Counted from the stretch's first letter, positions 1-9,202 are shown. The stretch is 54,875 bases of DNA from Deltaproteobacteria bacterium (GCA_027067775.1 JAMOVK010000032.1:1-54875); one strand, 5' to 3'. Notes: a model not told the origin generated them from the letters alone. Made by a program: numbers and translations.

Positions 1-396
1 ACGCGGCCTCAAAAGGCCTTTCAGTCAGAAGGGTCTTCATATACACGCATAGTAGAGTGGTTCAGAGGGTTGTTTGCCTCTCCAAAGGTGGCATGGTCCT
101 TTTGTGCTGCTCAAGCTGTTGTGGTTGTCTTTGCATTTTTTGTCATTCATGGCCCCAAACCTCAGTTTGAGACCATGTCTTTGGCGCGTAATGGAGACAA
201 TGTGCCCAGATACAATATTGTCTTTACTCCTGAGGCCAGTCTGAAAGACGTGCTCACCTTTCTTGAAGAAAACCATATGAAAATAGTTGATGGGCCCTCT
301 AAAAAGGGAGTATTTGTGGTACAGGTTCACGATAGCAATGTAGTAGAAAGGATAAAGGGATCTAAAATTGTAGAGTTTTTGGCACCTGCATACTGA
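1..396 (+). CDS. Membrane anti-sigma factor, C-terminal part (5' end outside window)
   Basis: The frame is open to base 1, so the gene is cut by the window edge; the TTG at 70 is internal. Seen: about 20 polar residues, one hydrophobic segment (KVAWSFCAAQAVVVVFAFFV), then an exported domain of about 80 residues containing NIVFTPEASLKDVLTFLEE, IVDGPSKKGVFVVQV and a final FLAPAY. Family knowledge: this tail (a 'VFxPxAs...IVDGPs..GvY' pattern) is common in proteobacterial zf-HC2 anti-sigma factors encoded beside ECF sigma factors, often near S8 proteases. The zinc-binding N-terminus would lie upstream. The tail resembles a subtilisin propeptide (I9-like) in length and motif order, which fits the S8 protease two genes downstream. 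A 16-base gap to the barrel gene suggests one operon. The anti-sigma assignment is inference from the tail and context. Confidence 0.6.
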   Translation, partial: TRPQKAFQSEGSSYTRIVEWFRGLFASPKVAWSFCAAQAVVVVFAFFVIHGPKPQFETMSLARNGDNVPRYNIVFTPEASLKDVLTFLEENHMKIVDGPSKKGVFVVQVHDSNVVERIKGSKIVEFLAPAY

Positions 397-412
397 CAAA
401 AGGAAACTGTAA

Positions 413-2332
413 ATGACTGCTAAGCGTATCTGGGTCTTTCTTGTTTCAGGTATGGTGGTTTTGTCTTGGTTTGGTTTGGTGAGCGCAGGAGAAATAGAAT
501 TTTTAAGCCCAGCTCCTGAAAAGCTTGTGATCGGCAAGAGGCCGCTTTTCAAATGGAAGCTGCCCCAAGGTCTTGAAAGCTCGGAAGTGTTGATACTCCT
601 GGATGGTATGGACATAACCGAGTTGGTATCGTGTCAGGATGGCGTATGCTCGTTCAGGCCCATTCAGCCTTTGCCGGCAGGGGACCACGTTTTAGAGGTT
701 GACTGGCAGGACACGGAGCGAGGAACCGTTGTAGAGACCCTCAGCTTTTCATCTCGTCAGTCAAAACTGTTTAGAGAGATTTATTCCAAAAACTCTGCAG
801 GGGTCAACTATCAACTGGCAATACATAAGGATAATGCCCCCCAGCAGCCAAATTCCAGGATAGATGGATCCTTTAACACAAAAAACAGATTGCAGACCAG
901 GTACTGGACATTTTCTGCATCAGGCCAGGTTCGCTACGTGGATCAAGATCATCCAATTCAATCTCCAGAACAAAAGGGCTTTGATCTAATAAATTTTCTT
1001 TTGGAGTCTGTATATCAGCGTGGCAGTTTCAGAATGGATGCACAGTTTGGTGACATCACGGTAAATGAGACCGAAAACACCATAAACAACTATGCAAGAA
1101 AAGGCGCCCAGGTATTTTTTGATTATAAAGACTTTGGTATCCATCTCTTTTCTACCAATACAGCCCAATATTACGGTCTAAATGGAGGATTAGGGGTCGA
1201 TATTGATCCCAATGACAACCTTTACGGGGCCTCAGGAACCATGGGTTTTTTAGATAGACACGTCTTGCTAAAGGCAATATATGCAAAAGGTGGAGAAGAA
1301 GGCAGTTCCTTTGGAATATCCACCATCTCGGACAGACAACGGGGTAAGGTGGCAGGTGTCATGCTTGATTCAAACTGGTTTGATTCCAGGATGGCCATAA
1401 GGGCAGAGTATGATGTTACAGAATACGACAGCAGTTCCGAGGACGAGTTTGGGCCAGAAAGTGACAAGGCCTACAAGGCGTCCATATCATGGGATGACGA
1501 ATTTTTTGGAGTCTCTGGGCTATATGAATATATGGGACCAGACTATGAAGTAATAGGGAACCAGGGATTACCTAAAAATCGTGAGGGATTTACCCTTGGA
1601 AGTTGGCTGGCGCTGGATGTCCATAGATTTGAACTGCTGTTTTCCCGTTACAATGACAATGTTAAAGACGACAGGCTTTACCCCAGGGTCTACGACTATC
1701 AAGGTGGCATAAGGTATTTCTTTAACAAATATCCCACCGTTCCCATTTCCATTTATTATCAAAAGAATATTCAAAACAGTACAGATGAGCCTGAATATAC
1801 TCCAGAGATCTACTATGACACAGATACAGTCGGCGGTGATATTTCGTGGCTTCCAGGGAATTGGAGCTTTAATCTCCATACTGATTATTCCTATCAAAAT
1901 GACAAGGCCCACTCTACCGATGATACCGCAACCATTACTGTAACCTTTGCACCTGGATATACAGGCACCTGTTTCAGGATAAATCCAAGTTTTAGTTACA
2001 ACAAATCCATCGCTCACCTTACAGATGTGGAAACGGATACATACATGGCAAACTGGGATATGGAGTGGCAGCTTACAGATCGGATCGTCTGGTCATTTGC
2101 TGGAAATTTCAACTACACAACGGCAGACGACGACTCAATCGATATGCAGACCCTAGATCTCCATTCAAGGATTGCCTACACCTTGTTTAACAGTTGGTTA
2201 GGGCTGGTTGATCAGCCAACTGTTGGTTTTAGGACTCGTTACAACTGGCAAGATGACAAGACATACGGGCAAAGCGAGGACTCATTGGTTTTGATGATCG
2301 ACTTTACAAGCAACTTCAATTTCACCTTTTAG
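413..2332 (+). CDS. Outer-membrane beta-barrel protein with N-terminal Ig-like domain
   Basis: 639 residues. A signal peptide (MTAKRIWVFLVSGMVVLSWF, cleavage near LVSA-GE) is followed by a domain of about 95 residues (EIEFLSPAPEKLVIGKRPLF onward) that looks Ig-like, with a Cys pair around residues 74-80. The rest is rich in aromatic residues and alternating polar/hydrophobic strands (for example SFRMDAQFGDITVNETENTI) and ends NFNFTF. A C-terminal Phe after an amphipathic strand is the usual Bam-recognised signal of outer-membrane barrels. No named family is recognised. It sits 16 bases after the anti-sigma gene and 8 bases before the giant S8 protease ATG, so the three are probably co-transcribed. 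A translocation, anchoring or sensing role with the protease is inference. Confidence 0.75.
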   Translation: MTAKRIWVFLVSGMVVLSWFGLVSAGEIEFLSPAPEKLVIGKRPLFKWKLPQGLESSEVLILLDGMDITELVSCQDGVCSFRPIQPLPAGDHVLEVDWQDTERGTVVETLSFSSRQSKLFREIYSKNSAGVNYQLAIHKDNAPQQPNSRIDGSFNTKNRLQTRYWTFSASGQVRYVDQDHPIQSPEQKGFDLINFLLESVYQRGSFRMDAQFGDITVNETENTINNYARKGAQVFFDYKDFGIHLFSTNTAQYYGLNGGLGVDIDPNDNLYGASGTMGFLDRHVLLKAIYAKGGEEGSSFGISTISDRQRGKVAGVMLDSNWFDSRMAIRAEYDVTEYDSSSEDEFGPESDKAYKASISWDDEFFGVSGLYEYMGPDYEVIGNQGLPKNREGFTLGSWLALDVHRFELLFSRYNDNVKDDRLYPRVYDYQGGIRYFFNKYPTVPISIYYQKNIQNSTDEPEYTPEIYYDTDTVGGDISWLPGNWSFNLHTDYSYQNDKAHSTDDTATITVTFAPGYTGTCFRINPSFSYNKSIAHLTDVETDTYMANWDMEWQLTDRIVWSFAGNFNYTTADDDSIDMQTLDLHSRIAYTLFNSWLGLVDQPTVGFRTRYNWQDDKTYGQSEDSLVLMIDFTSNFNFTF

Positions 2333-2340
2333 GAGGAGTG

Positions 2341-5300
2341 ATGAAAAGGCTCTTCAGCGCTTTCTGTCTCTTTCTGTTACTGATTTTTTATACCTCTAGT
2401 GCATTAGCCATGACCCTCAATATCAATCCGAATCCTGCTAGGGTTGGTCAGGCAGTTACCATGAATATATCTTTGTCGCTTATGCCTAGTTATTTGATTA
2501 CAGCTTCTCCTTCTATCTATTGTGAGGTGTTAATAGATTATGGAGATGGTAGCAGCGGAAGGGCTGGTGTCTGCCGTTCCATGATATGCAATCTGACAGC
2601 ACACCATACCTATTCAAGTCCTGGAGAATATCTTGTTGTTGCTCGTGTAAATCCGAATAAATGTAATGCAAGGGTAAATGGTTCCAGAGGCAACGAGGCT
2701 ATATTATATATAAAATGCCGCGATCTGTCGTTTGCCTCTCCCTTTGTGTTGCCTAAAGGGCTGAAGTCAAAACAGTACAGTTACACCCTAAGGGCTACTG
2801 GTGGTCAGCCTCCATATTCCTTTTCTCTTTTAAGTGGCAACCTCCCTCCAGGGCTCACCCTTTCAAGTAGTGGTAATATATCTGGAATACCCACATCAAC
2901 TGGTAAATATTATTTTATGGCCCTTGTCAGGGATTCTTGTTCTGTAGGGGCTCAAAGAGACGCTAGCAGGTTTTTAATAGAGATAACCCAGCCCCAGTGT
3001 CCTGCTCTGGCTTGGCAATCGCCGTCTTTACTGCCAAAAGGCAAGGAAGGCGTTGGCTATTCCTACACACTACGCACAACAGGTGGTCAAGGGCCTGTTT
3101 ATTATCGTCTAACCAGTGGAAGCCTGCCCCCAGGCCTGTCCATATCAAGCTCTGGCGTGATATCAGGTACTCCCACACGGTTTGGGACATACAGGTTTTC
3201 AGTTATGGCCTATGATTCTTGTCCCAGTGGAACACAGAGGATTACCAAGGAGTTTACACTGGTTATTGAAAGGCGTGACTGTCGACACATGGCCTGGGGT
3301 GCTGTCTCCTTGCCGGAAGGGACTGTTGGTTCATATTATAGTTCTGGTCTTCAAGTAACAGGTGGAGAGCCTCCAATTAGTTTTATGGTTGTTGGAGGCA
3401 GTCTTCCACCAGGGCTGACACTTAGTCAAAATGGTATAATTTCAGGTACCCCGTCAAGTAAAGGCGTTTATTCTTTTAGGGTAAGGGTAACCGATTCCTG
3501 TTATCAGGGACATCAAAGACTGGAACGCGATTTTGCCATAAAGATCAATGAAAAAGTGGCTCAGCAACCAAGGCAGTGTCCAGAGCTTTTTATTACAACA
3601 AATCAAGATCTGCCAAAGGCCAAGGAAAAACAACATTACTCTATTCAGATAGCCACCTCTGGTGGAACGCCTCCTGTAAGATTTGCCATTTCTGGTGGGA
3701 GACTGCCTCCAGGTCTTGTTTTATCCAGTACAGGCCTTTTGTCAGGGGTTCCAACCCGGAAGGGCAAGTATCAGTTCGATATTACGGCTCAGGATTCGTG
3801 CGAAAGGGGTGCCAAGAGCAGCAGGCGTCATTTTCAGCTGATGGTAGAGTCTGTATCTCCTCCTGTCATAGAAAAAAAGAGACAGCTGTCTGTAAGTGTA
3901 TATCCTCACAGCGTTGTGATTCCAAGAGGTCTGCCAGCTAGTTTGAATTTGACCTACTCCTTTAGGGGAGACCATGATATCAGCACCAGGCTGAGCTCCC
4001 CCTCTGGGACGTTTGTCGCAAGGGGAAGGACAATTGGTTCCGTGCCAGTGGGCCTTACGGTTCATGTGAGTAATGGTAACGCCAGGGTTGCTGAGATGGT
4101 CAATATACCGGTGGCAGTTCTCAAAAGGGCAGAAAAACTTGGCACTACCAGATTCCAGTATGTTAGGCGTTTCAAAAACAGCGAATTTGATCTTCAGGCA
4201 ACAGTAAATATTACCATCACAACAGAGTCTGCAACCCCTTTTAGAATATCAAGACTTCAGCTCTACTTTGAAAATGACAGGGCGGAGATAACAATTCCAA
4301 AGGGCCAAAGGCCGCCAAAACTCTATGCTGAGATACGATATCTTGGAACGGGACTCCTTAAAGGTTACTGGGAGGTTGACGGAAGACCCTTGGCCAACGT
4401 ATTCAGGCACTTGACATATGGTAGAAGTATCACTCTGCAGCTGCCTGAAACAGCGGTGCTGCCAACCTTTGAGCCGGGAGTGCATAGGGTCAGGTTTGTT
4501 ATTACAGAGCCAAGGTTTGATGCTGAGCTGCCAGAGGCCATCTACTTTGTTACAGCCAAAACCTATCAGGTTAAGAAGATCAGGCTCCTTGCTCCTACAG
4601 ACAGTGCGAAACTTACCATCAACGGTCTTAGTTTTAGCTGGAAGGGGTTGGGGATCAGGCCATTTGCCTACCTCATAGAGTTTAGAGAAGAGCAAGATGG
4701 CAAGCCCTTGTTTTCTGCCTATGTGAAGGCGAATAAGTACACTGTTCCTGAGCAGATTGCGGTTAGATATTTTGCCTCTGCTCAGCAGATCTACTGGCAG
4801 GTCAAGGGCTTTGATAATGAAGGCAGATTGATTGGAAAGAGTGATGTCAGAAAGCTTGTTTTGGACAACAAGAGTGTCTACGTACCAGGACAGATAATCT
4901 TGACATGGGACAAGAAGGGGAAAACCTCAATACCCAAGCTAGAGCAGACCCTGGGTATTAAGCTACTTTACAAGTTTGAGCTAAAGACCACAGGTCAGAT
5001 CTGCGGTGTATTTTCAACAAATGGTCAGGATGTGATGCAGGTCATGAAAAGGGCCTCCAAGGTGTCTGTAATAAGACATGCCGAACCAAACTACATATAT
5101 CAGATCTTCACAGATCCCTTGTTTCACAGGCAGATTTTAGACGAATACCTGAATATTTCCCAACTAAGGTCTGTTGGCATGGGCAAGGGCAAGCTTGTAG
5201 CCATAGTTGATACAGGGGCAGATGCTGCCCATCCGGATCTTCAAGATGCCATAGTGGAGAAGAAGAATTTTGTCCATAACAGCAGGTACAGGTCCGAGAT

Positions 5301-5934
5301 TCACGGGACCGGCGTTTCTGGAATAATTGGAGCAAGAGTGAACAATATAGGTATAGAAGGGGTGGCACCTCTTGCCAAGTTGCTGGTATTAAGAGCATGC
5401 ATTCAGATAAAGAACGATCATGCAGAAGGGCAGTGTTATTCCGATTCCATATCAAGGGCCCTTGACTATGCAGTTGAAAAGGGTTCACAGGTGGTAAATA
5501 TGAGTCTTGGCGCCTATCAGGAAGATGGGATTGTTAGTGCCATTATCAAAAAAGGCAAGGAAAAGGGAATCGTCTTTGTGGCGCCTGCCGGAAACAGAGC
5601 AGATGCCCACAGACTCCCATTTCCTGCCAGACTCAAGGAAGTGGTCTCGGTTGGAGGAATATTGGAAGACGGCTCGTTGTTTCCAAACCCAACAGTTTGT
5701 AAAAAGGCAGACGTGGTGGTTCCTTGTCAAAATATCTTCACCACAGTTCCGGGAGGATATAATTTTTTAACTGGCACTTCCATGGCCTCTGCCCTGGTGG
5801 CAGGTTTCATTGCCATTGATATAAAACCACCAACAGGTTCCCATAATCCAGTTCAACCATTGGATTTGTGCAAGTGGCTAACAAATTCTCTGAAAAAAGA
5901 GGATATCTGTAAAGATAATTATAAAAAGTGGTAG
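2341..5934 (+). CDS. Large secreted S8 (subtilisin-like) serine protease with PKD and four He_PIG Ig-like repeats
   Basis: About 1197 residues. AGGAGG at 2331-2336 precedes GTG (2338) and ATG (2341); ATG is preferred. Order: signal peptide ending SSALA; a PKD-like domain (about 25-125, with DYGDGSS and HTYSSPGEY); four He_PIG-type repeats beginning near Cys126, 220, 314 and 413, each with LPPGL...G.ISGTP and a D(S)C pair; an all-beta middle part; a FN3-like stretch (about 750-835); an I9-like propeptide (about 845-920); then the S8 domain. The catalytic triad reads Asp957 (IVDTGAD), His988 (HGTGVSG) and Ser1147 (GTSMAS), with oxyanion Asn1085 (PAGN). The protease domain is at the extreme C-terminus, behind about 850 residues of adhesive-looking domains, an unusual order. 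It probably acts at or outside the outer membrane. Substrate unknown. Confidence 0.88.
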   Translation: MKRLFSAFCLFLLLIFYTSSALAMTLNINPNPARVGQAVTMNISLSLMPSYLITASPSIYCEVLIDYGDGSSGRAGVCRSMICNLTAHHTYSSPGEYLVVARVNPNKCNARVNGSRGNEAILYIKCRDLSFASPFVLPKGLKSKQYSYTLRATGGQPPYSFSLLSGNLPPGLTLSSSGNISGIPTSTGKYYFMALVRDSCSVGAQRDASRFLIEITQPQCPALAWQSPSLLPKGKEGVGYSYTLRTTGGQGPVYYRLTSGSLPPGLSISSSGVISGTPTRFGTYRFSVMAYDSCPSGTQRITKEFTLVIERRDCRHMAWGAVSLPEGTVGSYYSSGLQVTGGEPPISFMVVGGSLPPGLTLSQNGIISGTPSSKGVYSFRVRVTDSCYQGHQRLERDFAIKINEKVAQQPRQCPELFITTNQDLPKAKEKQHYSIQIATSGGTPPVRFAISGGRLPPGLVLSSTGLLSGVPTRKGKYQFDITAQDSCERGAKSSRRHFQLMVESVSPPVIEKKRQLSVSVYPHSVVIPRGLPASLNLTYSFRGDHDISTRLSSPSGTFVARGRTIGSVPVGLTVHVSNGNARVAEMVNIPVAVLKRAEKLGTTRFQYVRRFKNSEFDLQATVNITITTESATPFRISRLQLYFENDRAEITIPKGQRPPKLYAEIRYLGTGLLKGYWEVDGRPLANVFRHLTYGRSITLQLPETAVLPTFEPGVHRVRFVITEPRFDAELPEAIYFVTAKTYQVKKIRLLAPTDSAKLTINGLSFSWKGLGIRPFAYLIEFREEQDGKPLFSAYVKANKYTVPEQIAVRYFASAQQIYWQVKGFDNEGRLIGKSDVRKLVLDNKSVYVPGQIILTWDKKGKTSIPKLEQTLGIKLLYKFELKTTGQICGVFSTNGQDVMQVMKRASKVSVIRHAEPNYIYQIFTDPLFHRQILDEYLNISQLRSVGMGKGKLVAIVDTGADAAHPDLQDAIVEKKNFVHNSRYRSEIHGTGVSGIIGARVNNIGIEGVAPLAKLLVLRACIQIKNDHAEGQCYSDSISRALDYAVEKGSQVVNMSLGAYQEDGIVSAIIKKGKEKGIVFVAPAGNRADAHRLPFPARLKEVVSVGGILEDGSLFPNPTVCKKADVVVPCQNIFTTVPGGYNFLTGTSMASALVAGFIAIDIKPPTGSHNPVQPLDLCKWLTNSLKKEDICKDNYKKW

Positions 5935-5982
5935 TTCCTTAATAGATGGAATTACTGGAAGAGATAGGGGCGCCATTATTAA

Positions 5983-6015
5983 CAAGGCCTCTTCCAATGG
6001 ATGAAAGAGGCCTTG
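5983..6015. terminator. Convergent hairpin between protease and cyd operon
   Basis: A perfect 11-bp inverted repeat (CAAGGCCTCTT at 5983-5993, AAGAGGCCTTG at 6005-6015) with an 11-base loop lies between the ends of two convergent operons. Neither side has a good T-run, so it may act as a bidirectional or Rho-assisted terminator. Confidence 0.6.
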
Positions 6016-6040
6016 CAGGTAAGGTTATATAGTCTGTGTT

Positions 6041-6133
6041 CTATATAAGGTTGGTCTTCTTCAGTACTGCTACAGCACCCTGAAGAGAGACTACTATTGT
6101 TCCGATCCACAGTAGTATTAGTAAAGCCTGCAT
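6041..6133 (-). CDS. cydX: CydX-like small subunit of cytochrome bd (29-30 residue single-pass membrane peptide)
   Basis: Read directly on the minus strand: ATG at 6133-6131, TAG at 6043-6041. The peptide starts MQALLILLWIGTIVVSLQ and ends VLKKTNLI: one hydrophobic helix with a Trp near the N-terminus and a Lys-Lys stop-transfer end. A strong ribosome-binding site, AGGAGGG (6144-6138), sits four bases before the ATG, and the gene begins 12 bases after the cydB stop. Family knowledge: cytochrome bd oxidases in proteobacteria carry a 30-40 residue helix (CydX/CbdX) encoded right after cydB that stabilises the haem site. Position, size, topology and RBS all fit; no sequence signature was tested. 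It is too short for most gene callers. Confidence 0.75.
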   Translation of the reverse strand: MQALLILLWIGTIVVSLQGAVAVLKKTNLI

Positions 6134-6145
6134 TTTTCCCTCCTC

Positions 6146-7291
6146 TTAATAGTTTTCGCCAGCCTCTGGTCCTTCAAGTTCTTCTGCCTTTAGTTTCTGG
6201 CTGTCCATCTGTTTCCAGACATAGGCAATGTAGGCCAAGACAACTGGTATAATAAGTGCCACGTAGGTCATGGCAGTTAAGGTGTAGTGAGAACTAGATG
6301 CGTTGAATATGGTCAGGCTGGATTGGAGATCCACCTTTGAAGGGTAAAAGGGCGTGTTGTTGTATCCTGCAGTGGAGAAGACTGCCAGGCCAACAAGCAC
6401 TGTCCCAAGACCTGCAAACCAGATTCCGTTATCCTTGTTTTGAAATCTTGCAGAATAAACAGAAAATATGACAAGGCCCAGTCCAGCAAGAAGAATCAGT
6501 AAGACAATTGGCATTTCAATCAAGTTTTTGAGGTACTTGAAGGAGACCATGGAAACGGTTCCAGTTGCTGGATCAACTCCAAAGCCGTCCATTGTCAAAA
6601 GACCTATCAGCACGATCAGAAGGAATGGAAGAGCTGCTATAAAGTTTGAGAAAACGGCATTTCTTGTGCGTTTTTTAAACTCATCCATTCCTGTAAAGTC
6701 GATGTTGTTAAGCAGATACAAGGCTCCAAGTACCCTTGCATTAAATACCAGGAAAAGTCCAAGACTTACATTGAATATGTTCTGCGCTGCCTCAAGGCCT
6801 CTTAGGGGATTTGTCCACTTTACAAGATTGTACTCGTTAAGCACAAAATTTGAGCCTGTGAAAAAGGTTCCAACGGCAGTTCCAATTAGAAGTATACCAA
6901 CAGTACCGTTTATAAAAAGAAAGGCCTCATAGACCGTTGGGCCAAAGAGGTTATCCGGTTTTTTTCTATACTCAAAGCTTACGGCCTGGACTATGAAGGT
7001 GAACAGTATTGCAATCCACACCCAATAGGCCCCTCCAAAGCTTGTGGCGTAGAATTTAGGAAAGGCAGCAAAAAGTGCACCGCCAAACAGAACCAGTGTG
7101 GTAAAGGTAAGCTCCCACTTCCTGCCAATGGAGTTTATAATAAGAGATTTTTCTCTTTCAGACTTGCCAAGCTGCCATATCAAGGTCTGGCCTCCCTGCA
7201 CAAAGTTCAAAAAGAGAAAAAGTGAGCCCACCACTGAGGCCAGTAACCACCAAAGTTTTTGTAAGGTTGCCAGGTCAAGGTTTCCAAACAT
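6146..7291 (-). CDS. cydB: Cytochrome bd ubiquinol oxidase subunit II
   Basis: 381 residues, the usual CydB length. Several hydrophobic segments are visible, starting with LWWLLASVVGSLFLFLNFVQGG near the N-terminus and ending LIIPVVLAYIAYVWKQ. CydB is the structural partner of CydA in the quinol:O2 oxidoreductase of the inner membrane. The ATG (7291) lies two bases after the cydA stop, with AAAGGAGGT inside the end of cydA as its ribosome-binding site. In an organism that otherwise looks anaerobic, the oxidase most likely serves oxygen detoxification or microaerobic respiration (inference). Confidence 0.95.
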   Translation of the reverse strand: MFGNLDLATLQKLWWLLASVVGSLFLFLNFVQGGQTLIWQLGKSEREKSLIINSIGRKWELTFTTLVLFGGALFAAFPKFYATSFGGAYWVWIAILFTFIVQAVSFEYRKKPDNLFGPTVYEAFLFINGTVGILLIGTAVGTFFTGSNFVLNEYNLVKWTNPLRGLEAAQNIFNVSLGLFLVFNARVLGALYLLNNIDFTGMDEFKKRTRNAVFSNFIAALPFLLIVLIGLLTMDGFGVDPATGTVSMVSFKYLKNLIEMPIVLLILLAGLGLVIFSVYSARFQNKDNGIWFAGLGTVLVGLAVFSTAGYNNTPFYPSKVDLQSSLTIFNASSSHYTLTAMTYVALIIPVVLAYIAYVWKQMDSQKLKAEELEGPEAGENY

Positions 7292-7292
7292 G

Positions 7293-8831
7293 TTAGTTCA
7301 CCTCCTTTGGGCCTATCTGTATCTGCTTGAGCATGATCCTTATTTCAGCAATAAGAAGTAGAGTGAAGGTTGCCAGGAACATGAAGAAGGTTAGTTTTAC
7401 GTTTACAGGTGCGATATCGGTCCTGGCCACCGATACTGGCAAAAGTCCTTGGATTGCCCAAGGCTGTCTACCAACCTCAGCCACTACCCATCCTGCTTCT
7501 CCTGCTACAAAGGCGAGAATGAAAAAGATAATGCCTATAGGATAAAGCCAGGTTGCCGTTTCTATGTTTCCGCGTACAGAATAAAACAGAAAAAGGAAAA
7601 ATATGAGAATTATTCCAGTCCCTACTGCAGCCATTATATGAAAGGAATAGAATGTTATGGAAACTGGTGGTACAGCCTCCTTTGACGATCTTAGATGGCC
7701 GTATCCAAGAAAGTCTTTATACTTATTGAACTCGGAAAGGACAGAAGAGGCGGCAGAGAGATCGCCTTTCTTCTTTGCCTTTTTGTATTCATCAAGGTAC
7801 TTGACTGCAAGTTTTCCCTTTTTTACCATCTCTTCTACTCCTGTAATCCCTTGCTCCTTATTGCCAAATACAAGGTCATTAATGCCAGGGACAAAGCTTC
7901 CGGGCTCACGGTTGGCAAGAAGTGACAAAAGCCCCGGGATCTTAAACTCCACAACAAATGGATCCTGAAAATCGCCAGGTTCCTTCATGCCATTTACTAT
8001 TCCAAAGGCGACTATTGGCGCATCTGTAGTTCCGTCCCAAAGCCCCTCCATGGCTGCAAGCTTCATCGGCTGATGTTTTGCATCTATAAAGGCTGCCTCG
8101 TCTCCAGTAAAGGCAAGCATCAAAGACGCGATCAGGCCAAATACAGAAGCAACTATTATGCTCCTTTTGGCCATGAGCATGTGTCTTCTCTTTGCCAAAT
8201 AATATGAGGCAATTGCAATGACAAAAAGGGAAGAAAGGACAAAGCCAGAGGTTGTGGCATGGGTGAACTTGCTTATTGCATAGGGAGAAAAGACCACCTC
8301 AAAGAAATTTTTCATCTCAAATCGTGCAGTATCCGGATTGAAGGCCATGCCTGTTGGAAATTGCATCCAACCGTTGGCAACCAGTATCCAGAGTGCCGAC
8401 AGGTTTGAGCCAATTGCAACCATCCAGGTGGAAAAGAGATGAAATTTTTTAGAGACCCGATTCCAGCCAAAGAACATCACTGCAAAAAAAGTCGCCTCCA
8501 AAAAGAAGGCCACAATGCCTTCAATGGCAAGGGGTGCGCCAAATATGTCTCCAACCATCCAAGAGTAGTTGGCCCAGTTGGTTCCAAATTCAAACTCTAG
8601 AATAATCCCTGTTGCAACACCGATAGCAAAGTTAATCCCAAAGAGTTTCATCCAGAACTTGGTCAGCTCTTTCCACTCCTCCTTACCCGTCTTGACGTAA
8701 ATGGTTTCAAAAAAGGCACACAAAAACGTCAGCCCAAGGGTCAAGGGCACAAAGATCCAGTGATACATGGCAGTGAGTGCAAACTGTGCACGTGCCCAGT
8801 TGACCGTAGAAAGATCAATCTGTTCCAGCAT
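7293..8831 (-). CDS. cydA: Cytochrome bd ubiquinol oxidase subunit I
   Basis: 512 residues, family length. Haem ligands align by motif: His24 (AMYHW, b595), His191 (FTHATTSG) and Met400 (YSFHIM) for b558. Glu104 and Glu112 (LAIEGIVAFFLEATF) match the proton-channel/haem glutamates E99/E107 of E. coli. The quinol-binding Q-loop region begins near GDEAAFIDAKHQPMKLAAMEG (about 243-263), with a charged Lys-rich insert at 335-357. AGGAGGT precedes the ATG. The gene sits three bases after the DUF4492 gene and two bases before cydB. Function is certain from the ligands. Confidence 0.97.
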   Translation of the reverse strand: MLEQIDLSTVNWARAQFALTAMYHWIFVPLTLGLTFLCAFFETIYVKTGKEEWKELTKFWMKLFGINFAIGVATGIILEFEFGTNWANYSWMVGDIFGAPLAIEGIVAFFLEATFFAVMFFGWNRVSKKFHLFSTWMVAIGSNLSALWILVANGWMQFPTGMAFNPDTARFEMKNFFEVVFSPYAISKFTHATTSGFVLSSLFVIAIASYYLAKRRHMLMAKRSIIVASVFGLIASLMLAFTGDEAAFIDAKHQPMKLAAMEGLWDGTTDAPIVAFGIVNGMKEPGDFQDPFVVEFKIPGLLSLLANREPGSFVPGINDLVFGNKEQGITGVEEMVKKGKLAVKYLDEYKKAKKKGDLSAASSVLSEFNKYKDFLGYGHLRSSKEAVPPVSITFYSFHIMAAVGTGIILIFFLFLFYSVRGNIETATWLYPIGIIFFILAFVAGEAGWVVAEVGRQPWAIQGLLPVSVARTDIAPVNVKLTFFMFLATFTLLLIAEIRIMLKQIQIGPKEVN

Positions 8832-8834
8832 AAG

Positions 8835-9131
8835 TTACCTCCTGTGACTTAAGTATTGATGTTGTGTTTCATTGTCTTGATGATCCTGAATAGGGCTAGA
8901 AGGGGGAGTGGCCAGGGCTTCCAGTACGTGTTGGGCCTTTTGAGAGTCATTTTTGTAGACCTTGTCAAGGATATCGGGAAAGAAAAAGAACTTGAAAACG
9001 AAAACGATTACAAAGACCTTTATCAATATGATTTTCCAGAGGGTCCTACCCACAGTCATTGATTTAAAACCCTGCATATAGAAATAGGCTATTTTTTGCC
9101 AAAAACCTTTTATGAACTTCATGGTGGACAT
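8835..9131 (-). CDS. DUF4492 family membrane protein of the cytochrome bd operon
   Basis: 98 residues from the ATG at 9131. The core FYMQGFKSMTVGRTLWKII followed by LIKVFVIVFVFKFFFFPDIL is the DUF4492 signature: one or two membrane segments ending in an aromatic-rich FFFFP. Family knowledge: DUF4492 genes typically precede cydA in Desulfobacterota, Campylobacterota and Bacteroidota; their role in oxidase assembly is unproven. The open frame extends to a TTG at 9215, but the promoter predicted at 9203-9231 overlaps that TTG, so the ATG at 9131 (or 9122) is chosen. The only Shine-Dalgarno-like string (GGAG) is 13 bases before 9131, which is long. The tail after residue 65 is polar and low in complexity. 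Confidence 0.8.
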   Translation of the reverse strand: MSTMKFIKGFWQKIAYFYMQGFKSMTVGRTLWKIILIKVFVIVFVFKFFFFPDILDKVYKNDSQKAQHVLEALATPPSSPIQDHQDNETQHQYLSHRR

Positions 9132-9202
9132 TTTTAATGGTTTTCTCCAAATGGATCTGATAATATAGTAGCCGTTGGGGATAAAGTTGATTATTAAGAC
9201 AA

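Noticed and set aside
37-615. Minus-strand open frame of 192 codons opposite the anti-sigma and barrel genes
   Set aside because: Antisense to two genes with clear motifs and signal peptide; no ribosome-binding site, no recognisable domain, and composition of a shadow frame.
1568-2017. Minus-strand open frame of 149 codons within the barrel gene
   Set aside because: Shadow of a beta-rich gene; no start signal or domain.
3576-4695. Several open frames of about 80-150 codons on both strands inside the S8 protease gene
   Set aside because: They overlap the middle beta region of a confirmed large gene and have no independent signals.
6468-6932. Plus-strand frame of 154 codons opposite cydB
   Set aside because: Antisense shadow of a well-supported membrane protein gene.
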